From contig JAFECX010000153.1 of assembly GCA_018241895.1 (NCBI GenBank), positions 1-34,337 of the forward strand: a DNA stretch of 34,337 nt, given 5' to 3'. The notes below the pieces were generated by a model. The model did no database searches and was not told the DNA's origin. It worked only from the letters and a program-made list of their open reading frames with translations. Numbering within the stretch: the first letter of the stretch is position 1; every line of letters begins with the position of its first letter. Below are positions 1 through 8,271 of this stretch, piece by piece. A program made the translations under genes and the position numbers. This stretch comes from Pseudomonadota bacterium (GTDB taxonomy: Bacteria; Pseudomonadota; Gammaproteobacteria; Burkholderiales; Burkholderiaceae_C).

Positions 1-417
1 CAGGCGTGCGGCCAGGGTGGTCACGCGCGCCGCGGCCGCGGGCTCGACGCCGCGCAGCAGCGCGCCGCGCAGCGTGTCGCCGCGCCCGATCAGCACCTGC
101 GCGGCGACGAACGGCGCCGCCGCCACGACGCCGGGCGTGGCCAGCGCCTCGTGCATCGTGCGCTGCGGATCGGCCAGGGCGCGGCCGTCGGCGGCGACGA
201 GCTCGACGTGCGGGATGACGTCGAGCATGCGCGCGCGCACCTCGTGCTCGAAGCCGTTCATCACCGACAGCACGACCACGAGCGCCGCCACGCCGAGCGC
301 GATGCCGAGCACGGCGACGCCGGCGATGAAGGAGACGAAGCCGTTGCGCCGTCCGGCGCGCCGCCGCCCGCGCAGGAAGCGCCAGCCGATCTGCCACTCG
401 TAGGGCAGCGTCGCCAT
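1..417 (-). CDS. LolC/LolE-type lipoprotein-release permease, partial (runs off left edge)
   Basis: This is the first 139 codons of an inner-membrane permease of the LolCDE lipoprotein-export ABC transporter, which hands outer-membrane lipoproteins to LolA. It begins at the ATG complementary to 415-417, just after the lolD stop, and stays open to base 1. The start [15 protein letters not shown], the first membrane segment (about residues 28-52, [19 protein letters not shown]) and the following periplasmic domain align almost without gaps with the complete permease at 1107-2366, so it is a close paralogue. The order permease-lolD-permease matches enterobacterial lolC-lolD-lolE, but the two copies look like a tandem duplication. 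Which is LolC and which LolE cannot be decided from a fragment. Confidence 0.9.
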   Translation of the reverse strand, partial: MATLPYEWQIGWRFLRGRRRAGRRNGFVSFIAGVAVLGIALGVAALVVVLSVMNGFEHEVRARMLDVIPHVELVAADGRALADPQRTMHEALATPGVVAAAPFVAAQVLIGRGDTLRGALLRGVEPAAAARVTTLAARL

Positions 418-421
418 CGCC

Positions 422-1106
<685 letters not shown>

Positions 1107-1114
<8 letters not shown>

Positions 1115-2366
1115 GGCGCAGCGCCTCGGCAGGGTCGATGCGGCTGGCGCGCCAGCTCGGGTACAGGGTGGCGGCGAACGCCAGCAGCGTGGCCAGCAGC
1201 ACGACCGGGACGATGTCCGAGGCCATCGGCTGGCTCGGCATGCGTGTCACGAGGTAGACGTCGCCGGGCAGGAAGGCGATGCCGAGCGCGCGCTCGATGG
1301 CCGGCACGATGACGTCGACGTGAAAGGCCACCACCAGCCCCAGCGCGAGGCCGGCCGCGGTGCCGACGAGCCCGGCGGCGGCGCCCTGCACGACGAACAC
1401 GCCCATGATCGAGCACGGCGTCGCGCCCAGCGTGCGCAGGATGGCGATGTCGGCGCGCTTGTCGGTCACCGTCATCACCAGCGTGGCGACGAGATTGAAC
1501 GCGGCCACCGCCACGATCAGCGCGAGGATGATGAACATCAGGCGCTTTTCGAGCTGCACGGCGTCGAACCAGCCGCGGTGCACGCGCGTCCAGTCGAGCA
1601 CCTTGTACTGCCCGCCGAACGCCGCCTGCAGTTGCGTGCCGGCATGGCGCGCGAGTTCGGCATCGGCCAGGCGCAGCTGCACGCCGGTGGCGCCGCCCGT
1701 GCGCAGCAGACGCGCGGCGTCGTCCAGCGCCACCATCGCCAGCGTGCTGTCGTATTCGTAGTAGCCCGACTCGAAGGTGCCGGCGAGCGTGAACTGCCGC
1801 AGGCGCGGCACGATGCCCGCCGGCGTCATGTCGCCCGTCGGTGCCATCACCGTGACCTTGTCGCCCGCGCGCGCGCCGAGCGCGCGCGCCAGTTCGCTGC
1901 CGAGCAGGATGCGCCAGCGCCCCGGCTGCAGTTGCGCGAAGAGCGTGCGCTGGCGCGCCGCCAGCGGCGTCACCTGGACCTCCTGCGCCGGGTCGATGCC
2001 GCGCAGCAGCGCGCCGCGCAGCGCCTCGCCGTGGCCGAGCAGCGTCTGCGAGGCGACGAAGGGCGCGGCGCCGCGCACGCTCGGCTCGCGCATCGCCAGC
2101 GCGGCGGTGGCGCGCCAGTCGGCGAGTGCCGCGCCGTCGGCGCGCGAGATCTCGACCTGCGCGACGGCGGCGAGCATGCGCTCGCGCACCTCCTTCTGGA
2201 AGCCGTTCATCACCGACAGCACGATGATCAGCGCCGCCACGCCGAGCGCGATGCCGAGCACTGAGACGCCGCTGATGAACGAGACGAAGCCGTTGCGCCC
2301 CGCGCCGGCGCCGCGCCCGCCGCGCGTGTAACGCCAGCCGATCTGCCACTCGTAGGGCAGTCTCAT
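1107..2366 (-). CDS. lolC: LolC/LolE-type lipoprotein-release permease
   Basis: This 419-residue permease has one N-terminal membrane helix (about residues 30-53), a large periplasmic domain, and three C-terminal helices, the first in [19 protein letters not shown]. It ends with the family signature of a DPAEAL motif. This is the FtsX/MacB fold of LolC/E, which extracts mature lipoproteins with LolD. The frame is open further upstream to an ATG at 2432, but I chose the ATG at 2364-2366 because the paralogue at 1-417 begins at the same point ([11 protein letters not shown]) and upstream residues are Arg/Glu-rich with no resemblance to the family. It is the first gene of the lol operon. Confidence 0.93.
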
Positions 2367-2709
2367 GCGCTCGGCTTCGCGGTGGGCGTCACGTCTCGTC
2401 TCCGGTGCTCGTTCGTGGTCTTCGCCTGGCATCGCGGCACGAGCGACGATGCGCGCCGGGCTTGCCCGTGCCGCGCGTGGCCGGGCGGGCGCGACGCGGC
2501 CGTGATGCTATTCGGCTTCGCGCCGGCGCCCCGAGTGTGCGCGACGCACGGCGCGCGGGCGCCGCTGGCGCGGCGGCCACGCGCGCGAGCGGGATGGGGT
2601 TGATCGCTCGCGGTCACAATCGGAGCCCACGCTCGCGCACGCCCGGCATCGGCCGCAGGCGTGCGCGACACCCCCGCCACGGGCGCGCCACGCGCCGCAC
2701 ACGCCATCG
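2367..2709. other. Divergent intergenic region between lolC and nnrS
   Basis: This 343-base stretch must contain the promoters of the leftward lol operon and the rightward nnrS. I see no convincing protein: the short open frames are Arg/Ala/Pro-rich and typical of high-GC noncoding DNA. One TTGAT half-site occurs at 2599-2603 but no matching ATCAA lies four bases further, so I do not call a DNR box. No clear -10/-35 pair is visible. Confidence 0.5.
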
Positions 2710-4044
2710 ATGCCATCCACACCCCAACCCCAACCCGCCGCCCCGGCGCCGAGCACTGCGGCGCTGCACGACAGCGCGCGCGCAGGCGCGGCCGCGGAGC
2801 GGCCGAACGCCTGGCACTTGGCGCGGCTTGCGAGCGCGCCGCATCGGCTGGGCTTCTTCGCCGCGGCGGTGATGCTGGCCGTGACCGCCCTCTGGTGGCT
2901 GCTGGCCCTGGTCGCACGCGAGGCGTCGGTCGCCGTGCCCTGGGCGGTGCCGCCTGCGGTCGCGCACGGCCTGGCGTTCGCGCTCGGATTCATGCCGCTG
3001 TTCATGATCGGGTTCCTGTTCACCGCCGGGCCGCGCTGGCTCGGCTTGCCCGATGCGACGACCGAGCACCTGGTGCGCCCGGTGATCACGATGCTCGCCG
3101 GCTGGCCGCTGGCGCTGGTCGGGTTCCACGCGAGCGCCGCGCTGGCCGCGCTCGGCGTGGCCATCGTCGCTGCGGGCTGGATCACGACCCAGTACCGCTT
3201 CTGGGGCTACATCCGCGCCAGCGTCGCGGCCGACCAGCGCCATCCGCGTACCGTCGCCGTCGTCATGGGCATCGGTGCCGTGGCCATGGTGTGCGCGGCG
3301 CTCGCGCTTGCGCTGGGCGAGTTCGACCACGCGCGTGCCGCCATCCAGCTGGCGATCTGGGGCTTCCTCGCCCCGGTGTTCACGACGGTGTCGCACCGCA
3401 TGATCCCGTTCTTCAGCGCCAGTGCCGTGCCCACGCTCGATGCGTGGCGCCCGTACTGGCTGCTCAACGTGATGCTGCTGACGCTGGGCGTGTCGGGGCT
3501 GGGTGCGGTGGCCGAGGTGCTGTGGTGGCCGCTGCCGGCGGCGCTGCGCGTCGCGCTGCTGCTCGTGCAGGCGCCGGCCGCGGTGCTGATGCTGTGGCTG
3601 GCCTGGCGCTGGGGCATGGTGCAGAGCCTGCGCATCCGGCTGCTGGCGATGCTGCACGGCGGCTTCGTGTGGTTCGGCCTCGCGCTGGCGCTGGCGGCGT
3701 GCTCGCAGGCGCGCGTGCTGTGGCTCGGGCCGCAGGCCTCACTCGGGCTGGCGCCGCTGCATGCGCTGACGATGGGCTACCTGGGCTGCACGCTGATCGC
3801 GATGATCACGCGCGTGACTGCCGGCCACAGCGGACGGCCGCTGGCCGCCGACAACACGGCCTGGACGCTCTACCTGATCGTGCAGGCCGCCGTGCTGCTG
3901 CGCGTGGCCGCGGCGCTGTGGCTGGCCGGCGCTGCCGTGCTGACGCTGCTGGCCATCGGTGCCTGGGCCGCGGGCTGCGGCGGCTGGGCACTGCGCTACG
4001 GCAGCTGGCTCGGGCGCCCGCGCGTCGACGGCCGGCCCGGTTGA
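2710..4044 (+). CDS. nnrS: NnrS family haem-copper membrane protein (NO-related)
   Basis: This 444-residue protein has about twelve hydrophobic segments. It carries the NnrS family's conserved blocks: RLGFFAAAVMLAVTALWW near residue 52, HGLAFALGFMPLFMIGFLFT near 95, SHRMIPFF near 233, and HALTMGYLG...MITRVTAGHSGRPL near 350-380. The histidines in these blocks are the candidate haem/copper ligands. NnrS proteins are expressed under control of NO-responsive regulators in denitrifiers and protect cells against nitrosative stress; their exact activity is unsettled. The ATG at 2710 lacks a good ribosome-binding site, and the first ~35 residues are Pro/Ala-rich, so a later start is possible. It converges on the nine-gene respiratory operon ending at 4247. 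Confidence 0.9.
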   Translation: MPSTPQPQPAAPAPSTAALHDSARAGAAAERPNAWHLARLASAPHRLGFFAAAVMLAVTALWWLLALVAREASVAVPWAVPPAVAHGLAFALGFMPLFMIGFLFTAGPRWLGLPDATTEHLVRPVITMLAGWPLALVGFHASAALAALGVAIVAAGWITTQYRFWGYIRASVAADQRHPRTVAVVMGIGAVAMVCAALALALGEFDHARAAIQLAIWGFLAPVFTTVSHRMIPFFSASAVPTLDAWRPYWLLNVMLLTLGVSGLGAVAEVLWWPLPAALRVALLLVQAPAAVLMLWLAWRWGMVQSLRIRLLAMLHGGFVWFGLALALAACSQARVLWLGPQASLGLAPLHALTMGYLGCTLIAMITRVTAGHSGRPLAADNTAWTLYLIVQAAVLLRVAAALWLAGAAVLTLLAIGAWAAGCGGWALRYGSWLGRPRVDGRPG

Positions 4045-4105
4045 TCGCCACGGGCGCTGCCGCAAGGCGTGGCCCGCTGCCGCTGCGGCTGCGCGACGGC
4101 CGGGC

Positions 4106-4133
4106 GCTTGCGGCTTGCGGCTTGCGGCTTCGC
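4106..4133. repeat. Short tandem repeat, 7-base unit GCTTGCG
   Basis: Three exact copies of GCTTGCG are followed by one variant copy (GCTTCGC), in the noncoding gap just after nnrS. This is probably replication slippage. Confidence 0.8.
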
Positions 4134-4165
4134 GCAGTCGGCCCCGCGAGACTTCGGCCCTTCGG

Positions 4166-4213
4166 CCCTCTAGCCCTCTAGCCCTCTAGCCCTCTAGCCC
4201 TCTAGCCCTTTAA
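4166..4213. repeat. Tandem repeat, 8-base unit CCCTCTAG
   Basis: Five perfect head-to-tail copies of CCCTCTAG (4166-4205) are followed by a degenerate copy CCCTTTAA. Two CTTCGGCC copies lie just before. The array sits in the 202-base gap between the convergent ends of nnrS and the cytochrome b/reductase fusion gene. CTAG is rare in most proteobacterial genomes, so its repetition here stands out. No hairpin terminator is evident in the gap. Confidence 0.9.
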
Positions 4214-4246
4214 CCGTCCGACCGTTCGGCCGCCTCGACTGTGCCC

Positions 4247-6205
4247 TCAGTCCGCCGCGGCCGGCTGCGATGTGGGCGGCGGCGTGGCGGCGCGTGTCGG
4301 CACGAAGGCGTCGGAGAAGCAGAACTCCTCGGCCAGGCCGTGCGCCAGGAAGTCGGGCACCGCCGCCTCGACCATGCGCACCGAGCCGCAGGCGTAGACC
4401 TCGAAGCCGGCCAGGCTGGGGTGGTCGGCCAGCATCGCCTGGTGCACCAGGCCGCGACGTCCGGTCCAGCCGGCGGCGGCCTCGACGTCGGAGAGCACCG
4501 GCACGAAGTGGAAGTTCGGCTGCTCGCGCTGCCAGCGATCGACCAGGTCCAGCAGGTACAGATCCTCGCTCGTGCGCACGCCCCAGTACAGCGTCATCGG
4601 CCTGCGGATGCCGCGGCGGAAGGCGTCCTCGACGATGCTCTTGATCGGCGCGAAGCCCGTCGCGCCGGCCACGAACAGGATCGGGCGCTGGCTGTCGGCG
4701 AGCGTGAAGCGGCCCAGAGGCGCCTCGAACTGCACCGTGTCGCCGACCTTCATGTGCTCGAACACGTGTGTGGTGTAGCGCCCACCCGGGATCAGGCGCA
4801 CGTGCAGTTCGATCACGTCGCCCGCCGTCGACGGCGTGGCCGCAGGATCGGCCGGCGGGTTGGCGAACGAGAACGCGCGCTTGGCGCCATCGTCGAGGAT
4901 GATGTTCAGGTACTGGCCGGCGACGAAGGGCAACCGCTGGCCCGGGGGCAGCGCGATGTGCAGGCGCATCAGGATCGGCGACAGGCGCTCCATGCTCTGC
5001 ACCACGGCCGTGTAGCGCTGCGGCGGCCGGCTCGCCTCGCCCGGCGCGAGCGACTCGACGCCGTCGACCTCGAGTTCCACGTCGTCGAGCGCGACGGCGC
5101 AGCACATCAGCGCCTGGCCGCGCGCGCGCATCGCCTCGGTGAGCACGGCCGGCTGGTAGTTGCCCAGGTCGACGCGGCCATGATGCACCGTGCACAGGCA
5201 CACGCCGCAGCCACCCGAGCGGCAGTCGAAGGGCAGCGCCAGGCCGGCGCGCAGGCCGGCGTCGAGCAGCGTCTCGCCGGCGCGCGCCGTCACGCGCGCG
5301 GCACCCGGGTGCATCGTGAGCTGGTTGGCCTGTCCGGCGCGCCGCGGCGGCAGCCAGGGCAGCAGGTACAGCAGCAGCGAGCCGCCGACCACCAGCGCCC
5401 AGATCCAGGACATGGGCCAGGCGTAGAAGAGCGGGAAGATGGTGAGCAGGAACCAGTCGATCGACAGCCGCTCGGGCATCGTCGACAGGGCCGCCGGACC
5501 CTGGCTGGCGACGGGCACCAGCAGCGACAGGACGACGAGCATCACCAGCATCGCCACGGCGATCGGCCGCGGCGGGTTGGTCGACGCCTTGGGCACGCGC
5601 TGCACGTGGATCCACATCAGCAGCAGCGTCACCAGCGGCACGCCGATGTGGATGAAGACGAACAGCGAGAACAGGCGGTTGCTCACGTGCGCGTCGACGA
5701 TGAAGTTGCGGCTCAGCGTGCCGCCGAAGCCGGGCAGCCAGTCGAGCCACTCGAAGCTGCTTTGCGTGACGAACTGGGCGACGCGGTCCCACGGCAGCAT
5801 GTAGCCGTTGACGCCGGCCACGTAGACCAGCCACAGCAGGGCGACGCCGGTCACCCACGAGAACCAGCGGTAGCCGCGCAGGCGGTCGAAGGCGTAGTGG
5901 CGCAGCAGGTGCACCACCATCGTGAGCAGCATGGCATCCGAGGCGTAGCGGTGCACCGCGCGCAGCACGCCGCCCAGGCCGAAGGCGCCGTGCTCGATCG
6001 TCTCCACCGAGCGGTACGCGCCCGTCACGCTGGTGTCGAAGAAGGCGTAGAGCACGAGGCCGGTCGCGCCGACGACCCAGAACAGCATGAACGCCGTGGC
6101 GCCCAGGTGGTACAGCGGGTTCATGCGGTCGCCGAAGGCGCGGTTGAACACCGCCTCGGCGCCCATGAAGGCGGCGCGCAGCGCGCGCTGGATCAGCTTG
6201 ACCAT
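4247..6205 (-). CDS. Cytochrome b / 2Fe-2S ferredoxin / FAD-NAD(P)H reductase fusion
   Basis: This is a 652-residue three-part fusion. Residues 1-205 are a bc1/b6-type cytochrome b N-terminal half: His85/His99 and His186/His200 form the two 14-residue-spaced pairs that bind two b haems, and GYMLPWD (134-140) matches the cytochrome b GYxLPW block. Two or three more membrane segments reach about 285. Residues 296-390 are a plant-type ferredoxin with Cys328, Cys333, Cys336 and a late Cys368/369. Residues 397-625 are a flavoprotein reductase with the FAD motif RAFSFAN (443-449), the NAD(P)-binding GATGFAP (514-520) and ACGS near 605. I infer that it passes NAD(P)H electrons through FAD and 2Fe-2S into the membrane b haems. 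It lies 10 bases after the haem-copper-like gene and is the last gene of the operon. Confidence 0.9.
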   Translation of the reverse strand: MVKLIQRALRAAFMGAEAVFNRAFGDRMNPLYHLGATAFMLFWVVGATGLVLYAFFDTSVTGAYRSVETIEHGAFGLGGVLRAVHRYASDAMLLTMVVHLLRHYAFDRLRGYRWFSWVTGVALLWLVYVAGVNGYMLPWDRVAQFVTQSSFEWLDWLPGFGGTLSRNFIVDAHVSNRLFSLFVFIHIGVPLVTLLLMWIHVQRVPKASTNPPRPIAVAMLVMLVVLSLLVPVASQGPAALSTMPERLSIDWFLLTIFPLFYAWPMSWIWALVVGGSLLLYLLPWLPPRRAGQANQLTMHPGAARVTARAGETLLDAGLRAGLALPFDCRSGGCGVCLCTVHHGRVDLGNYQPAVLTEAMRARGQALMCCAVALDDVELEVDGVESLAPGEASRPPQRYTAVVQSMERLSPILMRLHIALPPGQRLPFVAGQYLNIILDDGAKRAFSFANPPADPAATPSTAGDVIELHVRLIPGGRYTTHVFEHMKVGDTVQFEAPLGRFTLADSQRPILFVAGATGFAPIKSIVEDAFRRGIRRPMTLYWGVRTSEDLYLLDLVDRWQREQPNFHFVPVLSDVEAAAGWTGRRGLVHQAMLADHPSLAGFEVYACGSVRMVEAAVPDFLAHGLAEEFCFSDAFVPTRAATPPPTSQPAAAD

Positions 6206-6215
6206 CGAATGCCGC

Positions 6216-7715
6216 TCAACTTTGCGCGCGCATCGCGCGCCACACCACGACCACGAACAGCAGCCCGCCGGCGATGGCCAGCAGTCCGCCCAGTCCCATC
6301 AGGCCCATGCCGGCGATCTCGCCGCTGCTGCGCAGCACCTGCTCGCTGCCGGCCACCTTGCGCTGCACACCGTAGCCGCCCGACCACACGAGGCCGACGA
6401 TGTGCATCAACTGCCCGACACCGTACAGCCACGGCTGCGCCACCGCCAGCCGCCCTGCCGGCGCGCGCCAGCCCAGCTGCGGCAGCAGGTGGAACACGAG
6501 GCCCATCGCCGCCAGCGTCACGCCGACGATGCTGCCGTGGTAGTGCGCGGGGATCTTGACGTTGCTGCCCTGGATCGTGAGGCCGATCAGTCCCCCCACC
6601 ACGAACAGCAGCATCGACGCCAGCAGCGCGGCGCGCAGCGGCCGCTGTTCGGCGCCCAGCGCGGTGCGCAGCGGCCGCTGGCCGCCCGCCAGCGGTGAAC
6701 GGGGCCGTCGCCGATCGGTGTCGTTCGCCGCGCTGTACCGCCGCACCAGGGCCAGCAGCACCGCCAGTGCGAACGGCGCGATCGCCAGCCCGCCGCCCAC
6801 GCGCATGCCCCAGGTGTGCAACGCGCGGTGCTCGACGCTGGTCGCGTCGTGCAGCACGTAGGCCAGCGGCGTGACGAACACGCCGGCCAGTGCGACTGCG
6901 AACAGCAGCAGCACGACGCGCGGGCTGAGCGGCACCTGCGCGCCGCAGGCCTGGCTCAGCGCGAGCCAGGCCACGAGCATGATCAGCGTCCACGTGAACT
7001 GCAGCGCGTGGCCGCCACCCCAGAACAGGATCTCGTAGTAGGCCTGGGCCGGCAGCGCGCGCGGCACCACCGCGAGTGACCAGCCGAACGCCAGCAGCGC
7101 GACCGCCGCGGCGACGACGCTGGCGTTGAGCCCGAAGCGCAGCGCGCCGGTGCCGTCGAGCGCGGGCCCAAGCGGCATCGGCCGGGCGAGCCCCTGCGCG
7201 ACGAGCAGCACGCCGGCGACGGCGAACACGCCGAGCGCGGCGCGAAACACCGTGCTGTCGAGCACCGGGATGTAATTGGCCATCACCGGCGCCGCCGGGT
7301 CGACGAAGGCCGCCAGCGCCATGCCGGCGGCGCCGAGCACCGCCAGCACCAGCGCGGCCCAGGCGACGCCCGCGGCCGCGGGGCTGCGCGCGGCGCGCTG
7401 GTTCAGGCCCCACAGCAGCCCGGCGATGGCGACGAACCACACCAGCACCGACAGATCGACGTGCACCACCAGTGCGACGCGAAAGAAGTCGCCCGCGGGC
7501 AGCCAGGCGTTGATGCCCGGCGTGCGTGCCAGCACCAGCAGCACCGAGAAGAGCCCTGCGCCCACCAGCGCCGCCAGCGCCAGCGTGAGCCAGGCGCGCG
7601 CCAGCCGTCGCTGGCCCGACGCGATCGCCGGCAACGTGTAGGCGGCCGGCGTGGAGGCGGTCGGTCGCACCTCGGCGGATGGCGCCGGCGCGACGGCGGA
7701 GGCGAGCGTGTTCAT
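6216..7715 (-). CDS. Haem-copper oxidase/NO-reductase-like subunit I with an apparent His-Asp metal site
   Basis: This 499-residue membrane protein has about twelve helices. By alignment to the superfamily, His85 (RVALVVHVDLSVLVW) and His393 would bind the low-spin haem and His391 (AHYHG) the high-spin haem. His236 (GGGHALQFTW) is the first ligand of the second active-site metal. Where the other two ligands are normally an HH pair, the sequence reads LAYVLHDATSVEH, i.e. His289-Asp290. The oxidase HPEVY tyrosine and the cNOR WVEGVWE glutamates are absent. I infer a non-oxygen (probably NO) reductase-like protein distinct from the subunit I at 11907. No partner subunit with haem c or CuA lies next to it; its neighbours are the two cytochrome b fusions. 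Start ATG at 7713-7715, 13 bases after the preceding stop. Confidence 0.8.
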   Translation of the reverse strand: MNTLASAVAPAPSAEVRPTASTPAAYTLPAIASGQRRLARAWLTLALAALVGAGLFSVLLVLARTPGINAWLPAGDFFRVALVVHVDLSVLVWFVAIAGLLWGLNQRAARSPAAAGVAWAALVLAVLGAAGMALAAFVDPAAPVMANYIPVLDSTVFRAALGVFAVAGVLLVAQGLARPMPLGPALDGTGALRFGLNASVVAAAVALLAFGWSLAVVPRALPAQAYYEILFWGGGHALQFTWTLIMLVAWLALSQACGAQVPLSPRVVLLLFAVALAGVFVTPLAYVLHDATSVEHRALHTWGMRVGGGLAIAPFALAVLLALVRRYSAANDTDRRRPRSPLAGGQRPLRTALGAEQRPLRAALLASMLLFVVGGLIGLTIQGSNVKIPAHYHGSIVGVTLAAMGLVFHLLPQLGWRAPAGRLAVAQPWLYGVGQLMHIVGLVWSGGYGVQRKVAGSEQVLRSSGEIAGMGLMGLGGLLAIAGGLLFVVVVWRAMRAQS

Positions 7716-7728
7716 GGCGTCGGCGCGT

Positions 7729-8271
7729 TCATTGCATCGTGATGCCGCCCTGGTTCGGGTCGAGGTCGATCACCAGGATCTGGCCCGGCACCAGGTTCAC
7801 GCTCGCCTCGCGTTCGTAGGTCGGCCCCTGGGCGCGCACGTCGTCGGAGACGCGCACTGCGAGCTTTTGCTCGCCGGCAGGCACCGTCATGCGCACATAC
7901 ATCGCCGAGGCGCCGTCCTTGTGCAGGCCCGAGGGCAGGGCGGTGCGATCGAGCACCGTGCGACCGTCGAGCACGACCTGCACCGTCACCGGCGAGCGCT
8001 CGCGCGGGCAGACGGTCGGCGTGCGCATGTTGGGTGGCAGGCGCGCGAGTTCCTCCTCGGTGAGCCTGCGGCAGTCGCCGACCGGCTTGCCCGTGTGGAT
8101 GAAGCTGACCTTGATCAGCGCCTCGCCGGGGGCCAGCGGGTGATACGGCGGCCAGTGCGAGAACACGCCGATGGCGGCGGCGAACAGGCCGTACAGCAGC
8201 ACCTGGCCGGTCCAGGCCAGCGGGCCCTTGGGCTGCGTCGTGCGCGAGGAGGGGGCGGTTTTCTCAGCCAT
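7729..8271 (-). CDS. Unrecognised 180-residue membrane-anchored protein of the cytochrome b module
   Basis: I do not recognise the family. The protein has a short cytoplasmic tail, one membrane helix (about residues 19-37) and a periplasmic domain. The domain contains two cysteines (67 and 88, in VGDCRRL and TVCPRERSP) and a beta-rich remainder with VPAGEQKLAVRVSDD, which suggests an immunoglobulin-like fold. The ATG (8269-8271) overlaps the stop of the upstream cytochrome b fusion by 8 bases, and the haem-copper-like gene follows after 13 bases, so translation is coupled to both. An assembly or structural role for these membrane proteins is likely but unproven. A longer upstream frame is a shadow of the neighbouring gene. 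Confidence 0.75.
   Translation of the reverse strand: MAEKTAPSSRTTQPKGPLAWTGQVLLYGLFAAAIGVFSHWPPYHPLAPGEALIKVSFIHTGKPVGDCRRLTEEELARLPPNMRTPTVCPRERSPVTVQVVLDGRTVLDRTALPSGLHKDGASAMYVRMTVPAGEQKLAVRVSDDVRAQGPTYEREASVNLVPGQILVIDLDPNQGGITMQ

Noticed and set aside
2599..2603. TTGAT half-site upstream of nnrS as a DNR box
   Set aside because: The base pattern four positions later is CGCGG rather than ATCAA-like; a single half-site is expected by chance.
4241..6559. Long open frame opposite the cytochrome b/reductase fusion
   Set aside because: The protein is a low-complexity Ala/Arg/Gln/His-rich shadow of the real gene, whose haem, ferredoxin and flavin motifs are unmistakable.
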